From NCBI RefSeq assembly GCF_000220395.1, contig NW_004086425.1:1-50962 (forward strand): a stretch of 50,962 nt of DNA, written 5' to 3'. The stretch comes from Ichthyophthirius multifiliis. Lineage: Eukaryota > Ciliophora > Oligohymenophorea > Hymenostomatida. The notes beneath the pieces were generated by a model. That model was not told where the DNA came from. It worked only from the letters and a program-made list of their open reading frames with translations, and made no database searches. The number at the start of each line of letters is the position of its first letter. Position 1 is the stretch's first letter. A program made the position numbers and the translations under genes. Positions 49,870-50,962 of this stretch are shown piece after piece.

Positions 49870-50590
49870 ATTATATATTTTAAAAGCTATAAGGTTTCTT
49901 TTTGTCCTGATGATTTTTACTTTAAAATTTTTTATTAATTAAATTTTCTAAAATTAGTTTTATATGCTCAATTATCTTTAAATGTTTTGAACTATTATTA
50001 TTCTTTAATAAAAATAATTAAATTTGCATATCATAGTTTAAGTTAAATAGCTGTTTTTGATTTTGTATAAAAAAATTGAAAAAATTATAACTTTGATTAT
50101 ATTTTTGAATATACTGGAGAATTAATAAAATTTCTATATTTTGAAGGTTATTATTAATTTTTAATGTTAAATTTTATCTGGTAAAGAATTTTGGAGAAAA
50201 AAATAAATAAATATATTTGTGTCGATTTCAGTTTTTTCGGATTAAAAATAGTAAAATAATATGCTATATAGCAACTTTATTAACTAATTTTGTTATTAAA
50301 ATTATAGAAAAGCTGATTAATGACCAAAATGAATGCTTTTTTAGCTAGATTTTAAGGATTTAAGTATATTTATTTCATAAGTAAAGGAGATAAAAACGGT
50401 ATTTTTGAAATAAACATATTTTGCTTTTGAAGTAAAAACATCAAATTATATGAATATATTATATTAATATATATATTTTGAAAGATTTTTATAAAAAAGA
50501 AAGTATTTAAATGTATTAATTTGGTTAATATAGTAGAATTATGTGTTGATTTATTTAAATAAATAATAATAAAAATAACTATGTATATAT
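49870..50590 (+). CDS. probable coding region, unrecognised, interrupted by an in-frame TGA
   Basis: A plus-strand frame from about 49886 reads SYKVSFCPDDFYFKIFYQLN and then KIIKFAYHSLSQIAVFDF before TGA at 50077-50079. The same frame then continues KNYNFDYIFEYTGELIKFLY. Alternatively an intron starting GTATAA at about 50065 and ending GAAG near 50145 would lead to another frame with LSGKEFWRKKQINIFVSISV. Either way the DNA looks coding, with G and C well above the flanks. A further coding-like stretch is at 50340-50450 (FKDLSIFISQVKEIKTVFLK). No start or family is recognised. It could be one gene with the edge segment that follows. Confidence 0.35.
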
Positions 50591-50669
50591 AAAATAATTT
50601 ATTTGTAATATATAATTACTTGAAAAATGTTATAAAAACAAAATAAAAATAATATAATTTAAAATAGTA

Positions 50670-50962
50670 ATAATAATTCAATAAATCTTCCAGATTTTCC
50701 ATAAGGGTTAATTAAAGAAGAATCTAATGATTCTTCAAATCATAATTATTATACAGAAAAGATTGATTTTTAAAAAATATATTAATAAAATGAAGAATTC
50801 GATATAAATTCTGTATTTTTTTAAAATGAAGAAGATTCTTTATTTTCGCAAATTTAAAATTAATAAGAAAATTAATTTTTTTATAAAAAAAGGAGATTTT
50901 CCATTTGAAGAAATCCAAAATTTAATCAATTAAAATTTTATAAATGAAGCTTTGGAAAAAAC
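50670..50962 (+). CDS. partial gene running off the right edge, unrecognised
   Basis: From about 50676 one frame reads INLPDFPQGLIKEESNDSSN, then YYTEKIDFQKIYQQNEEFDI and NEEDSLFSQIQNQQE. After the T7 and A7 runs (50877-50893) the sensible frame changes to GDFPFEEIQNLINQNFINEA up to the window end. One base added to each run, or one base removed, would join them. It is acidic and Asn/Gln-rich, with no domain recognised. It is probably the later part of the gene to its left. Confidence 0.45.

Overview
The window reads as nuclear DNA of a ciliate, most likely an oligohymenophorean close to Ichthyophthirius or Tetrahymena. Genes become continuous only when TAA and TAG are read as glutamine and TGA is the sole stop. 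The DNA is extremely A+T rich, introns are short GT..AG with almost no G or C, and intergenic DNA is nearly pure A/T with many (TA)n and (TAA)n tracts. The species is an inference. No telomere repeat, tRNA, rRNA, transposon, viral remnant or CRISPR array was seen. Because TGA is rare by composition, open frames alone prove little here. Calls rest on family motifs, on exon phases that add up, and on protein-like composition.

Layout, left to right: a possible 3' end of an unidentified gene (about 85-300, +); UPF3, the nonsense-mediated decay factor (1194-2048, -); VIR/virilizer, a scaffold of the m6A methyltransferase complex (3380-12326, +), head-to-head with UPF3; a PX-BAR sorting nexin (12581-14886, -); a GSK3-type kinase (15799-17114, +); a small MGCC-type lipidation-signal protein (18914-19400, +); a TPR-array protein ending in a RING finger (20004-23168, +); an unrecognised hydrophilic protein (23961-25767, +); a very large IQ-motif protein (25888-33808, +); the intronless ADP/ATP carrier (34285-35229, -); an unrecognised Gln-rich protein (37302-39565, +); the rRNA-processing helicase HAS1/DDX18 (39694-41743, -); a TTC39/IML2-like TPR protein (42091-about 43580, +); a coiled-coil protein (43963-about 45634, +); a small basic protein (46824-47101, +); mitochondrial ribosomal protein uS17m (47405-48266, -); a twin CX9C protein resembling CMC4 (48937-49125, +); and coding-looking DNA running off the right edge.

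These are ordinary housekeeping genes rather than one pathway. Two themes recur: RNA metabolism (UPF3, VIR, HAS1, uS17m) and mitochondrial function (ADP/ATP carrier, uS17m, CMC4). The most striking whole-window signal is that at about ten places, in seven or more genes on both strands, the reading frame is restored by adding exactly one base to an A or T run. I found none that clearly needs a base removed. This is either systematic undercalling of homopolymers in the assembly or, less likely, slippage-based expression. A second pattern is that four long (TAA)n tracts are best explained as lying inside introns, while three others are read as polyglutamine.
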